From contig NZ_JAVBIJ010000001.1 in NCBI RefSeq assembly GCF_032193765.1, forward strand, positions 1,612,001 to 1,676,000: a DNA stretch of 64,000 nt, in the 5' to 3' direction. Position 1 is the first letter of the stretch; every line of letters starts with the position of its first letter. Below the pieces are notes generated by a model, which was not told where the DNA came from, searched no databases, and worked only from the letters and a program-made list of their open reading frames with translations. Source of the stretch: Rhodoferax potami (lineage in GTDB: Bacteria; Pseudomonadota; Gammaproteobacteria; Burkholderiales; Burkholderiaceae_C). The translations under genes were made by a program, and so were the position numbers. Below, in pieces: positions 46,818-57,294 of the stretch.

Positions 46818-49192
46818 CACGCCCCCCGGGTTGAAAAAGTGACCGCTGGCAGCAGACCGCTGCCCGAGGTCTGCAGGCTGCTGCCGGATGACAGGCGCAA
46901 GGCGTTGAGCACGACCAGCAAAGAGCTGGCCGCCATACCCAGACCGGCCAGCCATGCAGGCAAATAGCCGGCGATCGCCAACGGTATGCACGCCACGTTG
47001 TAGGCAAGTGCCCACCACAGGTTTTGCCGCACCACCCGGAGTGTTTTGCGGGCCAGCATCAGCGCGGTGTACACGCTGTGCAACTGGTCTCCGAGTGCCA
47101 CAAAATCGGCACGGGACTGCGTGATCGACACCGCCCGCCCGAATGCAAAGGACACATGGGCCCCCGCCAACACCGGGCCGTCATTCAGTCCATCGCCGAC
47201 CATGGCCACCACGTGGCCGCGACCTTGCAACTGGTGCACATAGTCCAACTTGTCCACCGGCGAGCAGCCGCCCGCCACGTGCGTGATGCCAAGACGTTGC
47301 CCCATCGCTCTTGCAGCGGCAACGCGGTCGCCCGAGAGCAAATGCACCGCCACCCCCTGCGCTTGCAAGGCCGCAATCACGGTCAGGGCATCGCTGCGCA
47401 ACTCTTCTTGCCAGTAGAAACTGGCCAACCAGCCCTGCGCATCCTGCAGGTGGACGACAGGTCCGGTTGGGGCAGTGGCGTCGGGCGCGTCCGGTGCAGC
47501 GCCGCAGAAAGTGGCCGACCCCAGGCGCATACGGCCTTCAGAGATGCCGGCGGAGCCTTCTGCCGATCCCGCGAGCGGCAGCGCTTGGGCTTGCACGCCC
47601 TGCCCGGCTATTTCCTGAGGCGCCTGCACCGCCACCGGTGTCACCCCTTCTTGCACAGCGAGCTGTCCAATCGCCCGGGAAAGTGGATGCAGCGAATGCG
47701 CTGCCAGCCCGGCTGCGCAGGCCAACGCGGCTTCGCGCGACACGCCGGGGCGGGTGTGTACCGCCTTACATGTCATGGCATCGCGCGTGAGCGTGCCGGT
47801 TTTGTCAAACACCACCGTATCGACAGCAGCCAAGCTCTCGAGCGAGGGCAGACTGCGCACCAGCAAACCCTGCCGCGCGAGGTTGCCTGCGGCGGCCAGC
47901 ATGGCCGCGGGGGTGGCGAGGGACAAAGCGCAAGGGCAGGTCACGATCAACACCGACACCGCCACCATGACCGCATGGGCCGGATTCTGCGGCCACCACC
48001 ACACCGCTGCAGCCCCAGCCGCCAGCAGCACGCCGATCAAGAAAGGGCTGGCCCAACGATCGACCAGCAATGCGGCACCCGGCTTGGAAAGCGAGGCTCC
48101 CTCCATCAAGGCCAGAATCTGGGCAAAGCGGGTGGCCTCGCCCAATGCGACCACCCTCACCTGTACCGTGCCCTCGAGGTTGTGGCTGCCCGCAATCACC
48201 GACTGGCCCACGCTGCGGGCCAGAGCCTCGGATTCACCCGTCAGCAAAGACTCATCCACGCAGGTGCGGCCCTGCACGATCACCCCATCTGCGGCAAAGG
48301 CCTCTCCGGCCCGGATCTGCATCAGGTCACCCACCAGCAAACGGCGCACCGCCACCCGCTCCCAGCCGCCGTCCGGGGTTTGCCGCAACACACTGTCAGG
48401 CATGCGGTTCATCAATGCATCCAGCGCTCCTGCGGTGCGGTCACGCAAGCGGGCTTCCAGCCAACGCCCGGTCAGAAGAAAGAACACAAACATGGTCAGC
48501 GAGTCGAAATACACCTCCCGGCCAAACATGCCTGCAGGATCAAAGGTGCCCGCGGTGCTGGCCGCAAAGGTGATCAGCATGCCCAGTGCTACCGGCAGGT
48601 CCATGCTGACCCGCAAATGGCGCACATCAGACCAGGCCTTGCGAAAGAAAGGCCCGCACGAAAACAGCACCACTGGCAAAGACAAAACCCAAGAGGCCCA
48701 GCGCAACAGCTGCTCGTACTCCAGCGCAAGATCCCCCGGGCGGGCTTGGTAGGCCGGCCAGGCGTACATCATCACTTGCATCATGCAAAGGCTGGCAACC
48801 AGCCATTGCCACAAGGCCTTGCGGGACTCGGCCTTGCGGCGCTCGGCAGCAAACACATCGTTGGCCGGGACCGCGCGGTAGCCCGCGCTCTGAAGGGCCT
48901 GCATCCACTGGGAGGGCACTACCCTGTCCTGCGCCCAGCGCACGCGGGCGCGGCGGTTCGCCGCACTCACCCGCGCCGACTCCACACCCGGCACCTTGAG
49001 CAAGGCATCTTCAATGGTCAAGGCACATGCTGCGCAGTGCATGCCCTCGATCACCAGGTTGGACTCCCAGTGACCGGGGGCTGCAGGGTCCTCGCGGCTG
49101 AAGGCACTCCATTCGGCCGCATGGTCCACCACGCTCAGGGTATCCGCCTCCCAAGGGGATGCGACAGGCAATGGAATAGGCGTGGAAGGCAT
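46817..49192 (-). CDS. ccoI: Copper-translocating P-type ATPase for cbb3 assembly (CcoI)
   Basis: P1B-type ATPase of 791 residues that exports copper for CcoN maturation. It has an N-terminal metal domain with GMHCAACALTIED, the CPC channel motif in TCPCALSLATPAA, TGESEA, the phosphorylation site DKTGTLTRD and the hinge GDGLNDGPVL. It precedes ccoS. No ribosome-binding site is visible before the ATG, and the FNR-dependent start predicted from the upstream box falls almost on the ATG, so the mRNA may be leaderless. Confidence 0.94.
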   Translation of the reverse strand: MPSTPIPLPVASPWEADTLSVVDHAAEWSAFSREDPAAPGHWESNLVIEGMHCAACALTIEDALLKVPGVESARVSAANRRARVRWAQDRVVPSQWMQALQSAGYRAVPANDVFAAERRKAESRKALWQWLVASLCMMQVMMYAWPAYQARPGDLALEYEQLLRWASWVLSLPVVLFSCGPFFRKAWSDVRHLRVSMDLPVALGMLITFAASTAGTFDPAGMFGREVYFDSLTMFVFFLLTGRWLEARLRDRTAGALDALMNRMPDSVLRQTPDGGWERVAVRRLLVGDLMQIRAGEAFAADGVIVQGRTCVDESLLTGESEALARSVGQSVIAGSHNLEGTVQVRVVALGEATRFAQILALMEGASLSKPGAALLVDRWASPFLIGVLLAAGAAAVWWWPQNPAHAVMVAVSVLIVTCPCALSLATPAAMLAAAGNLARQGLLVRSLPSLESLAAVDTVVFDKTGTLTRDAMTCKAVHTRPGVSREAALACAAGLAAHSLHPLSRAIGQLAVQEGVTPVAVQAPQEIAGQGVQAQALPLAGSAEGSAGISEGRMRLGSATFCGAAPDAPDATAPTGPVVHLQDAQGWLASFYWQEELRSDALTVIAALQAQGVAVHLLSGDRVAAARAMGQRLGITHVAGGCSPVDKLDYVHQLQGRGHVVAMVGDGLNDGPVLAGAHVSFAFGRAVSITQSRADFVALGDQLHSVYTALMLARKTLRVVRQNLWWALAYNVACIPLAIAGYLPAWLAGLGMAASSLLVVLNALRLSSGSSLQTSGSGLLPAVTFSTRGA

Positions 49193-49227
49193 GGCCGGAA
49201 TTCTGCGATCCCTGTCCGCAATAAACC

Positions 49228-49241
49228 TTGATACACATCAA
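49228..49241. promoter_or_regulatory. FNR box between ccoI and usp
   Basis: TTGATACACATCAA is a perfect FNR site shared by two divergent genes. Towards ccoI a CAGAAT starts 22 bases after it (class II spacing). Towards the universal stress gene TAATCT (49263-49268) lies 21 bases away, giving a start near 49275. Both genes are therefore expected to be switched on at low oxygen. Confidence 0.85.
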
Positions 49242-49298
49242 GACAGACCGCAATGGGCGGCGTAATCTGAAGGCCTACGAACCTATAGGAGCAACTCT

Positions 49299-49742
49299 AT
49301 GTACCAACGCATTCTGGTCACCACCGACGGCAGCAAGCTCTCCCAAAAAGCAATAGCTACAGCGATCAAACTGGCCGGACTCACCGGCGCGGAGCTGGTC
49401 GCACTCAAAGTCGTGCAGCGCTACCCCCAGTCCTACTTTGAAGGCGGGATGGCCTTGGTGGGCGAAGATGTGAAACAGGTCGAAAAAACCTGGGGAGATG
49501 CCGCCCAGAAGGTGGTGAACGCCGTCAAAAAAACGGCAGAGGATGCCGGCATCAAAACCAAGGCGGTAGTGGTGCGCTCGGATGTGGTGTCGGACGCGAT
49601 TCTCAGCACCATCAAAAAACAAGGCTGCGACTTGGTAGTGATGGCCTCTCACGGGCGCAAGGGCATTAAGCGGCTGCTCTTGGGAAGCGAGACCCAACAT
49701 GTGCTGACCCACGCCACCGTGCCGGTGCTGGTTTTGAAGTAA
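49299..49742 (+). CDS. Universal stress protein (UspA family)
   Basis: A 147-residue Usp-fold protein: MYQRILVTTDGSKLSQKAI at the start and the ATP-binding type motif VMASHGRKGIKRLLLGSETQHVLTHATVPVLV at the end (shown with its G-x2-G-x9-G(S/T) pattern: G, then LLLGS). The ATG has AGGAGC nine bases upstream. It shares an FNR box with ccoI, so is probably induced in microaerobic conditions. Confidence 0.93.
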   Translation: MYQRILVTTDGSKLSQKAIATAIKLAGLTGAELVALKVVQRYPQSYFEGGMALVGEDVKQVEKTWGDAAQKVVNAVKKTAEDAGIKTKAVVVRSDVVSDAILSTIKKQGCDLVVMASHGRKGIKRLLLGSETQHVLTHATVPVLVLK

Positions 49743-49763
49743 TTTTTAGATCAAAAGAGGCTG

Positions 49764-49812
49764 TAGCTCAGGTATTCATTGCGCTAGTAGCTATTAAAAA
49801 TATAGCTATAGC
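49764..49812 (-). repeat. Dispersed palindromic repeat, copy I
   Basis: Read on the minus strand: GCTATATTTTTAATAGC followed by TACTAGCGCAATGAATACC. It lies between the convergent usp and HD-GYP genes, extends a few bases into the end of the latter, and can fold as TAGCTAT/ATAGCTA. Confidence 0.7.
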
Positions 49813-50867
49813 TGCGGGCTAGGAGCCTCTTCCTCTTCCTGGTACCGGTCCCGGATCTCGAGGACTTCATCGAATCCATTCAAGAAGGCCTGAACACACG
49901 CCGGATCGAAATGGGTACCTGCCCCGGTATTCAAAAAGTCAACGGCTTGCTCCAGCGTCCACGCTTTTTTGTACGGGCGCTCGGAGGTCAAGGCATCAAA
50001 AACATCAGCAACCGCCACGATGCGGCTGAACAGCGGTATCTCCTCGCCTTTCTTGCCTTGGGGGTAACCGCTCCCGTCGAATTTTTCGTGGTGGCCGCGT
50101 GCAATCTCAGCACCTGCCTGCAGCACCTTGGAGGTACTTCCGTGTAGCAACTCATATCCAAATTCAGCGTGCTGCTTCATGATCTCGAACTCGGGGCCGG
50201 TCAGCCGCCCGGGCTTGAGCAGAATATTGTCGGTAATGCCCACCTTGCCAATGTCATGCATCGGTGCGGCCTGCAAAATCAAATCCTGATCCGCCTCCGG
50301 CAACCCCAGGTGTTTCGCAATCAAGCGGGAATAGTGCGCCATTCGCAGAATGTGTGCCCCCGTTTCGGGGTCGCGATATTCCGCTGCCTTGCACAGCCTG
50401 AATACGGTCTCCTGCTCGCGCTGCACAATCACTGCGGTGGCTTTTTTGACCTCAGAGTCCAGCCACTCCGCGCGATCAGCGAGCTTGCGGCGCGCAGCGC
50501 TCAAACTCAGCATGTTCTTGGCGCGCGCCAGAAACTCCACCTTGTCAACCGGCTTGGCCAAAAAGTCGTTGGCGCCGGAGTCCAGGGCGCGATACCGCAC
50601 TTGCTTTTGATCATTGGCGGTAATCATGAGGATAGGCACTTCCTCGCAGCCCTCCAGCGACCGGAAGCGCTGGATGAACTCCAAACCGTCCATGCCCGGC
50701 ATCATGTAATCCACGATGACCAGATCAGGCTGCTTGGTCGCTGCCCAATCCAGTGCCTGCAGGGGGCTCTCGAAGTTGTGGCTGCGGCAGTTATCCAGCT
50801 TTTTGATCAACGCACTGAAAAGAATCAGGTTGATTTCCGTGTCGTCGATGATGAGTACGTCCTGCAT
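49806..50867 (-). CDS. Response regulator with HD-GYP phosphodiesterase domain
   Basis: A 353-residue regulator. The receiver domain (about 1-120) has LIIDDTEINL and the phosphoacceptor in LVIVDYMMPGMDGLEF. The HD-GYP domain has MHDIGKVGI near 205 and ARGHHEKFDGSGYPQGKKG near 260, with the full GYP triplet, so cyclic di-GMP hydrolysis is likely. The start is the ATG at 50867; a GTG two codons earlier is possible. It follows the hybrid kinase by 15 bases and is its likely phosphorylation target. Confidence 0.93.
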   Translation of the reverse strand: MQDVLIIDDTEINLILFSALIKKLDNCRSHNFESPLQALDWAATKQPDLVIVDYMMPGMDGLEFIQRFRSLEGCEEVPILMITANDQKQVRYRALDSGANDFLAKPVDKVEFLARAKNMLSLSAARRKLADRAEWLDSEVKKATAVIVQREQETVFRLCKAAEYRDPETGAHILRMAHYSRLIAKHLGLPEADQDLILQAAPMHDIGKVGITDNILLKPGRLTGPEFEIMKQHAEFGYELLHGSTSKVLQAGAEIARGHHEKFDGSGYPQGKKGEEIPLFSRIVAVADVFDALTSERPYKKAWTLEQAVDFLNTGAGTHFDPACVQAFLNGFDEVLEIRDRYQEEEEAPSPQL

Positions 50868-50882
50868 GGTCACAGTATGGCC

Positions 50883-53800
50883 TTAAATATTCTGTCCGTA
50901 GCTGCCGGCACGTTGGCGCAGCGCTTGCACCAGAGACTCGACTTCGCGCACCAGGGAGGGGATCAGCGCCGCGACAGCTGCGGCATCCCGGAAAGCGGCC
51001 ATGCTCTCCAGACGCTGAGCCAGCGCACTGGCCGGTTGCGCTTCAAACAAGGACAAAGTCGCCTTCAGGGCATGGGCCGCGTGCAACATGCCGTGGAAAT
51101 CACCCGCAGCAAGGTCGGCTTCCAGACGGGCCTTGTCTTGCTCCCACTGCTCGCAAAACACATCGGCCACGATATCCACCATCTCCTGGTCAGCCTGTGT
51201 CAGCGCAGCGGCATAGTCGAAACGGGTAGCTTGTGGCGCCAACACGGCTACCTCAGTCTCAGGGCTCAGAGGCGCGGGATCAGTTTTCGCCGAAGCCAAA
51301 AACGTCAACTCGGTGATCTTCTGCTGGAGCTCTTCAGACCGTATCGGCTTGGAGACGTAGTCGTCCATACCCGCCGCAAGGCATAAATTGCGATCAGACT
51401 CCATAGCGTTCGCAGTCATGGCGATGATGGGAATCCGCCGCCCGAGCTCCCCCGCACGGATGCGCCGGGTGGCCTCCAGGCCGTCCATGACCGGCATCAT
51501 CATGTCCATCAACACGAGGTCGTAGTGACGCTGGGGCAGCATCTGCAGGGCAATCTGGCCGTTGTCAGCTACATCGACCCGGTGCCCCCAACGCTCCAGC
51601 AAAGTCACCGCCAGTTTTTGGTTAATCGCATGGTCTTCGACCAGCAAAATGTCCAGCATCGGATGGGTGTCTCGGATCGAGTGGCGGGTAACCAGCACCT
51701 CCGGCCGCACCTTGTGCAGCTTCAACACATCTGACAGCAGTTGCAGCAAGTCATCACGGGCAATCGGCTTGGAGAGATACCCCGCAATACCCGCTTCGCG
51801 CGAACGCTGGCCATCGCCCTTGAGCCCCGCTGAGGACAGCAGCACCATGGGCAGCTCCTGGCAATGCGCCAGCGCTCTGATGCGCGCAGCCGTCGCAAAC
51901 CCATCCAATTCCGGCATCTGGGCATCGAGCAGAATCAAGTCGCACGCAGCGGTGCCAGTCGCTGTGTCCTGGGCCTGCAACCACGCAATGGCGGCACTGC
52001 CCGATTCGGCTTGGGAAGTGCGGGCGCCAAACGAGGCCAATAGACCGCACAAGACTTCACGGTTGACCTGGTTGTCGTCGACCACCAGCAGGTGCAAGCC
52101 ATCCAAACGTATGGCGGCGGTCGGCTCAAGGGGCGCGGCCAAGTCAGGGACCAGCGCCACGGTGAAATGAAAGGTACTCCCTACTCCCGGCGTGCTTTCC
52201 ACCCAGATCGCACCGCCCATCCCTTCCACCAGGCGGGCGCAGATGGTGAGCCCGAGGCCGGTACCGCCGTATTTGCGGGTGGTGGAGCTGTCTTCCTGAG
52301 AGAACGCATCAAACACGCTGCTCAGCTTGTGAGCCGGGATACCGATACCGGTGTCGCTCACCGCCAGATGGAGCAAAGGCTGGCCTTCCGGCGTTTTCGA
52401 CTGACGCACCCGCAGCACCACCTCGCCTTTGGCTGTGAACTTGATGGCATTGCCGAGAATGTTGACCAGCACCTGCCGCAAGCGGCCCGGGTCCCCGACC
52501 AAGGCCCTGGGGACATCGGGGGCCACATCCCACACGACCTCCAAGCCCTTGTCGTGGGCGCGCAATGCAACCGCTTTCAGGGTGTCGGCGATGGTGCGCT
52601 CGAGGTTGAACGGGATGGCCTCAATGTCCATCTTGCCCGCTTCGATTTTGGAGAAATCCAGAATATCGTTGATCACCCGGAGCAAGGCCTCGGACGAGGA
52701 CTTCACGATATTCAGGTACTCCTGTTGCTCGGCGTCCAGCGTGGTGTCGAGCAGTAGCTCCGTCATGCCGATCACCCCGTTCATCGGGGTGCGGATTTCG
52801 TGGCTCATGTTGGCAAGAAAGTCTGATTTCGCGCGGTTGGCCGCCTCGGCAGCATCCTTGGCTTTTTGCAGCTCCTGCGAGATGTGACGGGCCTGGGTGA
52901 TATCAGTCAGAAAGCCGTTCCAGACGATATGGCCATTGGGCTTGTACTGGGGCTGCGACTCCCCGCGCACCCAGGTGATCTCCATGGTCTCGATATTCAT
53001 CATGCGGAAGTCCATGCCCCAGGGTGCGCCGGAGCGGGACGCCGCAATCAGCGACTGGGCTACCTCGTCCCGGTCATCCGGATGCACTGACTGCAAGAAG
53101 ATGTTGGAGTCCTCCGCCATGGTCTCGGGGCGAACGCCCGTCATGCTCTCCGCCGCCTGGCTGATGAACGGAATCCGGAACAAACCACCCTTGGTGACGT
53201 AGTACTGAAACACCGCCACCGGGATTTGCCGGGTCACCTCTTTGAGCCGCTCATCGGCCTCTTTCGCACGCGTCACGTCCTGCCAGATGCCGGTGAATAC
53301 GCGGTCGCCGTTGGGGTCGTCATCGGGTTCCGGGCTGATTTCTGTGCGGATCCAGCGTATCGACTTGTCCGGCATGCAAATGCGGTATTCGCCCTGCCAC
53401 GGCTGCCGCTCCTGGGCCGCTTGGTGAATGCCATCGCGCACCACGGGCCAGTCCTCGGCCAAGACCTGGCGCGTCGCCACATGGGGGTCTGCCAGCAGTT
53501 CATCCACGCTGAAGCCACGCACCTCCATCACCTTGTCATTCACAAAGGTGTAGTGCATGCCCTTGTCGTTCACGTGCACACGGAACACCACACCGGGCAA
53601 GGTGTTGGTAATGTGGCGCAGCCGGGCTTCAGCGGCCTTGATATTCACTTCCATGCGTTTGCGCGCCGAAATATCGGTGCGGATCGCGATATACATGGTC
53701 GGGGTACCGGACTCATCTTTGAGCGGAACAATCGTTGCATCGACCCAGTACAAGTGCCCGTCTTTGGCGCGGTTGCAAATCTCGCCCCGCCAGACCCGTC

Positions 53801-54479
53801 CAGCGGAAATGACACCCCACAAGTTGGTGAAATACACCTGATCTTGCGTCCCGGAGTTGATCATGCGGTGGTTCTGACCGATCAACTCCGCCCGGGTGTA
53901 ACCGCTGATCTGGCAGAAGCGGTCGTTGGCATACAGAATGTCGCCCGCCGCATTGGTAGTGCTGACGATGGCGTGTTGGTCGAGTGCAAATTTCTGGTTG
54001 GCAAGGTCGGTGAGTGCGAACTGGAGGTCTTTTTGACTTTCCTCCTTTTGGCGCACCAGTGTCCCCATCAGCTCGGACAAATCTTCAAGCGAGTCGCCCT
54101 TCAAGGGCGGGTGATGCGGATCCAACTGGAGCATCAGCTCGGTGGCGGTGGCCCGCAAGGAGTCCATAGCCCGGGTGCGGCTTTCCAGCTCGTTGCGCAG
54201 GCGGGTATTGCTGGCTGTCAGGTCTTGGGAGCTGAGCTCCAGGCTCAGGGCCTTGAGGGCCAAGTCCCGGTCGTTTTGCCGGTAAGCGTCCTCCACCCGG
54301 CTCATCAACGGGCCTAAGCCACTCAGAACCTTCGCAACCGCTGGGGAAACGCCCCCTGCGCTTGCCAGCGCCTCGAGCTCCTGCTGGACAGCGGGCCAAG
54401 CATCTCCGTCCAGCCCGAAGTGGCGCTTGACCTGGCGCGCCAATAATTTGTGTTGCAGGGGGCGGGAGGCCTCAGTCAT
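50883..54479 (-). CDS. Hybrid sensor histidine kinase (3 PAS, HisKA, HATPase, 2 REC, HPt)
   Basis: A 1198-residue soluble phosphorelay kinase. After an N-terminal helical region come PAS domains near 155-275, 285-410 and 415-535, then HisKA with [19 protein letters not shown] (His near 559), HATPase with [10 protein letters not shown] and [12 protein letters not shown]1 ([20 protein letters not shown]) near 793-910, REC2 ([23 protein letters not shown]) near 940-1060, and an HPt domain with [11 protein letters not shown] near 1131. It overlaps the FIST gene by four bases and precedes the HD-GYP regulator. No membrane segment is seen, so the stimulus is cytosolic or arrives through the FIST protein. 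Confidence 0.94.
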   Translation of the reverse strand: MTEASRPLQHKLLARQVKRHFGLDGDAWPAVQQELEALASAGGVSPAVAKVLSGLGPLMSRVEDAYRQNDRDLALKALSLELSSQDLTASNTRLRNELESRTRAMDSLRATATELMLQLDPHHPPLKGDSLEDLSELMGTLVRQKEESQKDLQFALTDLANQKFALDQHAIVSTTNAAGDILYANDRFCQISGYTRAELIGQNHRMINSGTQDQVYFTNLWGVISAGRVWRGEICNRAKDGHLYWVDATIVPLKDESGTPTMYIAIRTDISARKRMEVNIKAAEARLRHITNTLPGVVFRVHVNDKGMHYTFVNDKVMEVRGFSVDELLADPHVATRQVLAEDWPVVRDGIHQAAQERQPWQGEYRICMPDKSIRWIRTEISPEPDDDPNGDRVFTGIWQDVTRAKEADERLKEVTRQIPVAVFQYYVTKGGLFRIPFISQAAESMTGVRPETMAEDSNIFLQSVHPDDRDEVAQSLIAASRSGAPWGMDFRMMNIETMEITWVRGESQPQYKPNGHIVWNGFLTDITQARHISQELQKAKDAAEAANRAKSDFLANMSHEIRTPMNGVIGMTELLLDTTLDAEQQEYLNIVKSSSEALLRVINDILDFSKIEAGKMDIEAIPFNLERTIADTLKAVALRAHDKGLEVVWDVAPDVPRALVGDPGRLRQVLVNILGNAIKFTAKGEVVLRVRQSKTPEGQPLLHLAVSDTGIGIPAHKLSSVFDAFSQEDSSTTRKYGGTGLGLTICARLVEGMGGAIWVESTPGVGSTFHFTVALVPDLAAPLEPTAAIRLDGLHLLVVDDNQVNREVLCGLLASFGARTSQAESGSAAIAWLQAQDTATGTAACDLILLDAQMPELDGFATAARIRALAHCQELPMVLLSSAGLKGDGQRSREAGIAGYLSKPIARDDLLQLLSDVLKLHKVRPEVLVTRHSIRDTHPMLDILLVEDHAINQKLAVTLLERWGHRVDVADNGQIALQMLPQRHYDLVLMDMMMPVMDGLEATRRIRAGELGRRIPIIAMTANAMESDRNLCLAAGMDDYVSKPIRSEELQQKITELTFLASAKTDPAPLSPETEVAVLAPQATRFDYAAALTQADQEMVDIVADVFCEQWEQDKARLEADLAAGDFHGMLHAAHALKATLSLFEAQPASALAQRLESMAAFRDAAAVAALIPSLVREVESLVQALRQRAGSYGQNI

Positions 54480-55606
54480 GCCGCTTCCGAGAAATAGGTG
54501 ATCGTCATGGTTTGGTTGTGCAACAAACAGGCTGCCCCATTGTGCGCCGGGCTGATTTCGCCATACGAATAAAAGCCGGCCAATGTGGCCTCATCACCCA
54601 GTACCGAGGCAACCGCCTCGATTTCTTCCTCGACCCGACCACCCATCACGACTTTGCGACCGACGCAGCTCACCATCAACGCGAGCCCGGGGCATTGGGC
54701 CACCGCCAGGCTTTGCGCCGCCTGCTCTGCCCCTTGAACCAGCGCATCCGTGCCAGCCTGCATCATGCGCACGTAACTCCCCTCCTCGACCTCGCCCGCC
54801 AAAGTGATACTGCCAGCCGATTCATCCACACTCAAAATAGTGCGCAACAAGCCGTCCGCCGCCTGGTCCGCAGCCACCACAGAAAAAGGGAACAAGAGGC
54901 CGGAAGCCGGCAGGTCTTTGGCGTAATCGCCCAAATACCGTTTGTAGGTGCTCAAGGCCGGCTCATCATCCAGCGAATACAGCACATTGCGGTCAGCGCG
55001 GGTGACGCGCCTGGTGGGGCCAAAGGCACTCCAACCACCAAAGACCCCATGCGAAACCGACAAACCGTCGCCGTAAAGGCCGGCACAGACCAGCCGGTTG
55101 TCGCTCACGCCTTGGTTGTCCATGACCACCGTTTGCTGAAACGCCCCGCCGTCGCCGGCCATGCCCCCCACCAGCGGCACTTGGTCGCCCAGCACCCGTG
55201 TCATGCCCGCGATCAGCGCAGTACCATTCATCTTGACACCTTGGGCCAGCACCACCACCGCCCGCAGCCCGGCGCGCGGAAGGCCGCCTGCCAGGCGGAT
55301 GCCTGCATCCAACGAGTCGTCCATGTCGCGGAGTTCGGTGGATGACTGCAGGGTGCGCACATTCACCCAGCGCACGGCTGAGAGAGTCAAGGAATCGTCA
55401 CCCACCCCGCCCGAAGAAATTTCGCCAGCAGTGCTGCAACCCATCACCACAGCACCCGGCACCGCCTGGAGCAAGGCGGCGTGGGCCTGGCGCAAAAGCG
55501 GCTCAGGCCCGAAAGCGAGCACCCATGTGGGCTTAAAGGCGGCCAAGGCATTCAGACCAGAGGGGTCAGGAATTCCGCCTTGCGTCGTGGTTTGAAAAAT
55601 ATCCAT
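54476..55606 (-). CDS. FIST-domain sensory protein
   Basis: A 376-residue protein with FIST N and FIST C domains (VVMGCSTAGEISSGGVGDDSLTLS at the N domain, given in part; SCVGRKVVMGGRVEEEI and GFYSYGEISPAHNGAACLLHNQTM at the C domain, in part). FIST domains are proposed small-ligand sensors found next to signal-transduction genes. The ATG at 55606 has GGGAG upstream; an ATG eight codons earlier lacks one. The ATGA overlap with the kinase suggests the two act as a sensor pair. Confidence 0.88.
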   Translation of the reverse strand: MDIFQTTTQGGIPDPSGLNALAAFKPTWVLAFGPEPLLRQAHAALLQAVPGAVVMGCSTAGEISSGGVGDDSLTLSAVRWVNVRTLQSSTELRDMDDSLDAGIRLAGGLPRAGLRAVVVLAQGVKMNGTALIAGMTRVLGDQVPLVGGMAGDGGAFQQTVVMDNQGVSDNRLVCAGLYGDGLSVSHGVFGGWSAFGPTRRVTRADRNVLYSLDDEPALSTYKRYLGDYAKDLPASGLLFPFSVVAADQAADGLLRTILSVDESAGSITLAGEVEEGSYVRMMQAGTDALVQGAEQAAQSLAVAQCPGLALMVSCVGRKVVMGGRVEEEIEAVASVLGDEATLAGFYSYGEISPAHNGAACLLHNQTMTITYFSEAA

Positions 55607-55714
55607 ACCGGCGCTCCCTTGGGGGTTCATCTGAAGCCAGGTCGGATGATACGCCAGCCTACAGAGCTTTACTCAAAATCACACAAATACTATTAAAAAC
55701 ATATTTTTCGTATT

Positions 55715-57259
55715 TTATGATTTTTTGTACTGCTCACGCAAAAGATTTTTTTGGACTTTGCCCATGGCGTTGCGGGGAAGCGCATCCACGATCACACAGC
55801 GCTTGGGCACCTTGAAGTTCGCCAGCATGCCTTTGAGCGTGGTGACCATTGCCGGGCCGTCCAGGGTGTGCCCTTTGAGCGGCACCACCACGGCCACGCC
55901 CACTTCGCCGAAATCGGCATCCGGCACGCCCACAACCGCGCTCTCTTCTACGCCGGGCAGGTTGTTGATGTAGCCCTCGATCTCGGCCGGGTAAACGTTG
56001 TAGCCCCCACTGATGATCAAGTCTTTGCTGCGCCCGACGATCGTGACATAGCCCTTGGCATCCACAAAGCCCACGTCACCGGTTTTGAAGAAGCCGTCTG
56101 CAGTGAACTCCTGGGCCGTTTTCTCGGGCATTTGCCAGTAGCCCTGAAACACGTTGGAGCCCTTGACCTCGATGCCGCCGGTCTCTCCGGTGGGCACAGG
56201 CTGCCCCGCCTCATCCCGCACCCGCAGCTGCACGCCGGGCAAGGGCCGGCCCACGGTGCCCACCATGCGCTCACCGTCTGCCGATTTGCACGGGTTAGAG
56301 GTCAGCATCACCGTCTCTGACATGCCGTAGCGCTCCAGAATCGTGTGCCCGGTGCGCGCCTGCCATTGGCGGTGCGTGTCGACCAGCATGGGTGCAGAGC
56401 CCGAGATAAACAGGCGCATGTGGCGGGTGGACTGGGCGTCCAGCCCTGCCTCGGCCAGCAAGCGCACATACAGGGTGGGCACGCCCATGAACACAGTCGC
56501 CCGCGCCATGAGCCGCAAGGCGGTGGCGGGCTCGAACTTGGCGCACCAAAGCATGGTGCTGCCGTTAATGAGCGCGCCGTGAATGGCCACAAACAATCCA
56601 TGCACATGGAATATTGGGAGTGCATGGATCAACACGTCGCCAGCCTTCCAGTCCCAGTGTTGCTGCAGCACCTGCGCATTGCTCAGCAGGTTGCCATGGC
56701 TCAGCATCGCACCTTTGCTGCGGCCGGTGGTGCCACTGGTGTAAATGATGGCGGCCAGATCGTCCGGGGCCCGCGGTACCGGTGTGTGGGTGCGCGGGTA
56801 GTGCGAGGCGCGCTCCAGCAGCGTCCCGGTGCGATCGTCATTGAGCGAAAACACATGCCGGGTGCCGGCCAGGAAAGCCATCTTGCTGAGCCAGCCAAAG
56901 TTGCGGCCTGCGCACACCAGCACCGCGGGTTTGGCATCGCCCAAGAAATATTCCATTTCCGCGCTTTGGTAGGCGGTGTTCAGCGGCAGGTAAACGAGCC
57001 CGGCACGCAACGTTGCGAGATACAAGACCAAGGCCTCGACCGACTTGTCCACCTGTACCGCCACCCGGCTGCCGGGTGCTAGGTCCAAGAATCCGAATAG
57101 ATTGGCCACCATGGCGGTGGCCTCGTCGAGGTCGCGCCAGGAGTAGTGCAAACCGCTATCAGTCTCTACCGCGGTGCGGGTCATGTCGGCCGGAAAAGCT
57201 GCGCGCAATGCGGTGAACAAATTCGCGTCAGGTGCCGCAAGGGTTTTGTTGTTGCTCAT
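55715..57259 (-). CDS. matB: Malonyl-CoA synthetase
   Basis: AMP-forming ligase making malonyl-CoA from malonate, 514 residues. ATP motif IIYTSGTTGRSKGAM, then ILERYGMSET, FKTGDVGFVDAKGYVTIVGR (given in part) and the C-terminal lysine in PRNAMGKVQKNLL. The length and the LNTAYQSAEMEYFLGDA segment fit MatB rather than generic acyl-CoA synthetases, and the operon with malonyl-CoA decarboxylase supports it. The ATG at 57259 gives the usual MatB length; an upstream TTG overlaps the neighbouring gene. Confidence 0.9.
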   Translation of the reverse strand: MSNNKTLAAPDANLFTALRAAFPADMTRTAVETDSGLHYSWRDLDEATAMVANLFGFLDLAPGSRVAVQVDKSVEALVLYLATLRAGLVYLPLNTAYQSAEMEYFLGDAKPAVLVCAGRNFGWLSKMAFLAGTRHVFSLNDDRTGTLLERASHYPRTHTPVPRAPDDLAAIIYTSGTTGRSKGAMLSHGNLLSNAQVLQQHWDWKAGDVLIHALPIFHVHGLFVAIHGALINGSTMLWCAKFEPATALRLMARATVFMGVPTLYVRLLAEAGLDAQSTRHMRLFISGSAPMLVDTHRQWQARTGHTILERYGMSETVMLTSNPCKSADGERMVGTVGRPLPGVQLRVRDEAGQPVPTGETGGIEVKGSNVFQGYWQMPEKTAQEFTADGFFKTGDVGFVDAKGYVTIVGRSKDLIISGGYNVYPAEIEGYINNLPGVEESAVVGVPDADFGEVGVAVVVPLKGHTLDGPAMVTTLKGMLANFKVPKRCVIVDALPRNAMGKVQKNLLREQYKKS

Positions 57260-57294
57260 AGGGTGCGTGAAATCAAAAGGAAAAGAGGAGCCGG

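Noticed and set aside
46818..47018. N-terminal extension of the ccoS frame
   Set aside because: It lies wholly on ccoI in another frame; the 45-residue CcoS starting at 46817 matches the family length.
49740..49812. Rho-independent terminator after the universal stress gene
   Set aside because: Hairpins are present within repeat copy I, but the A/T tracts fall in loops and no GC-rich stem with a following U-tract is seen.
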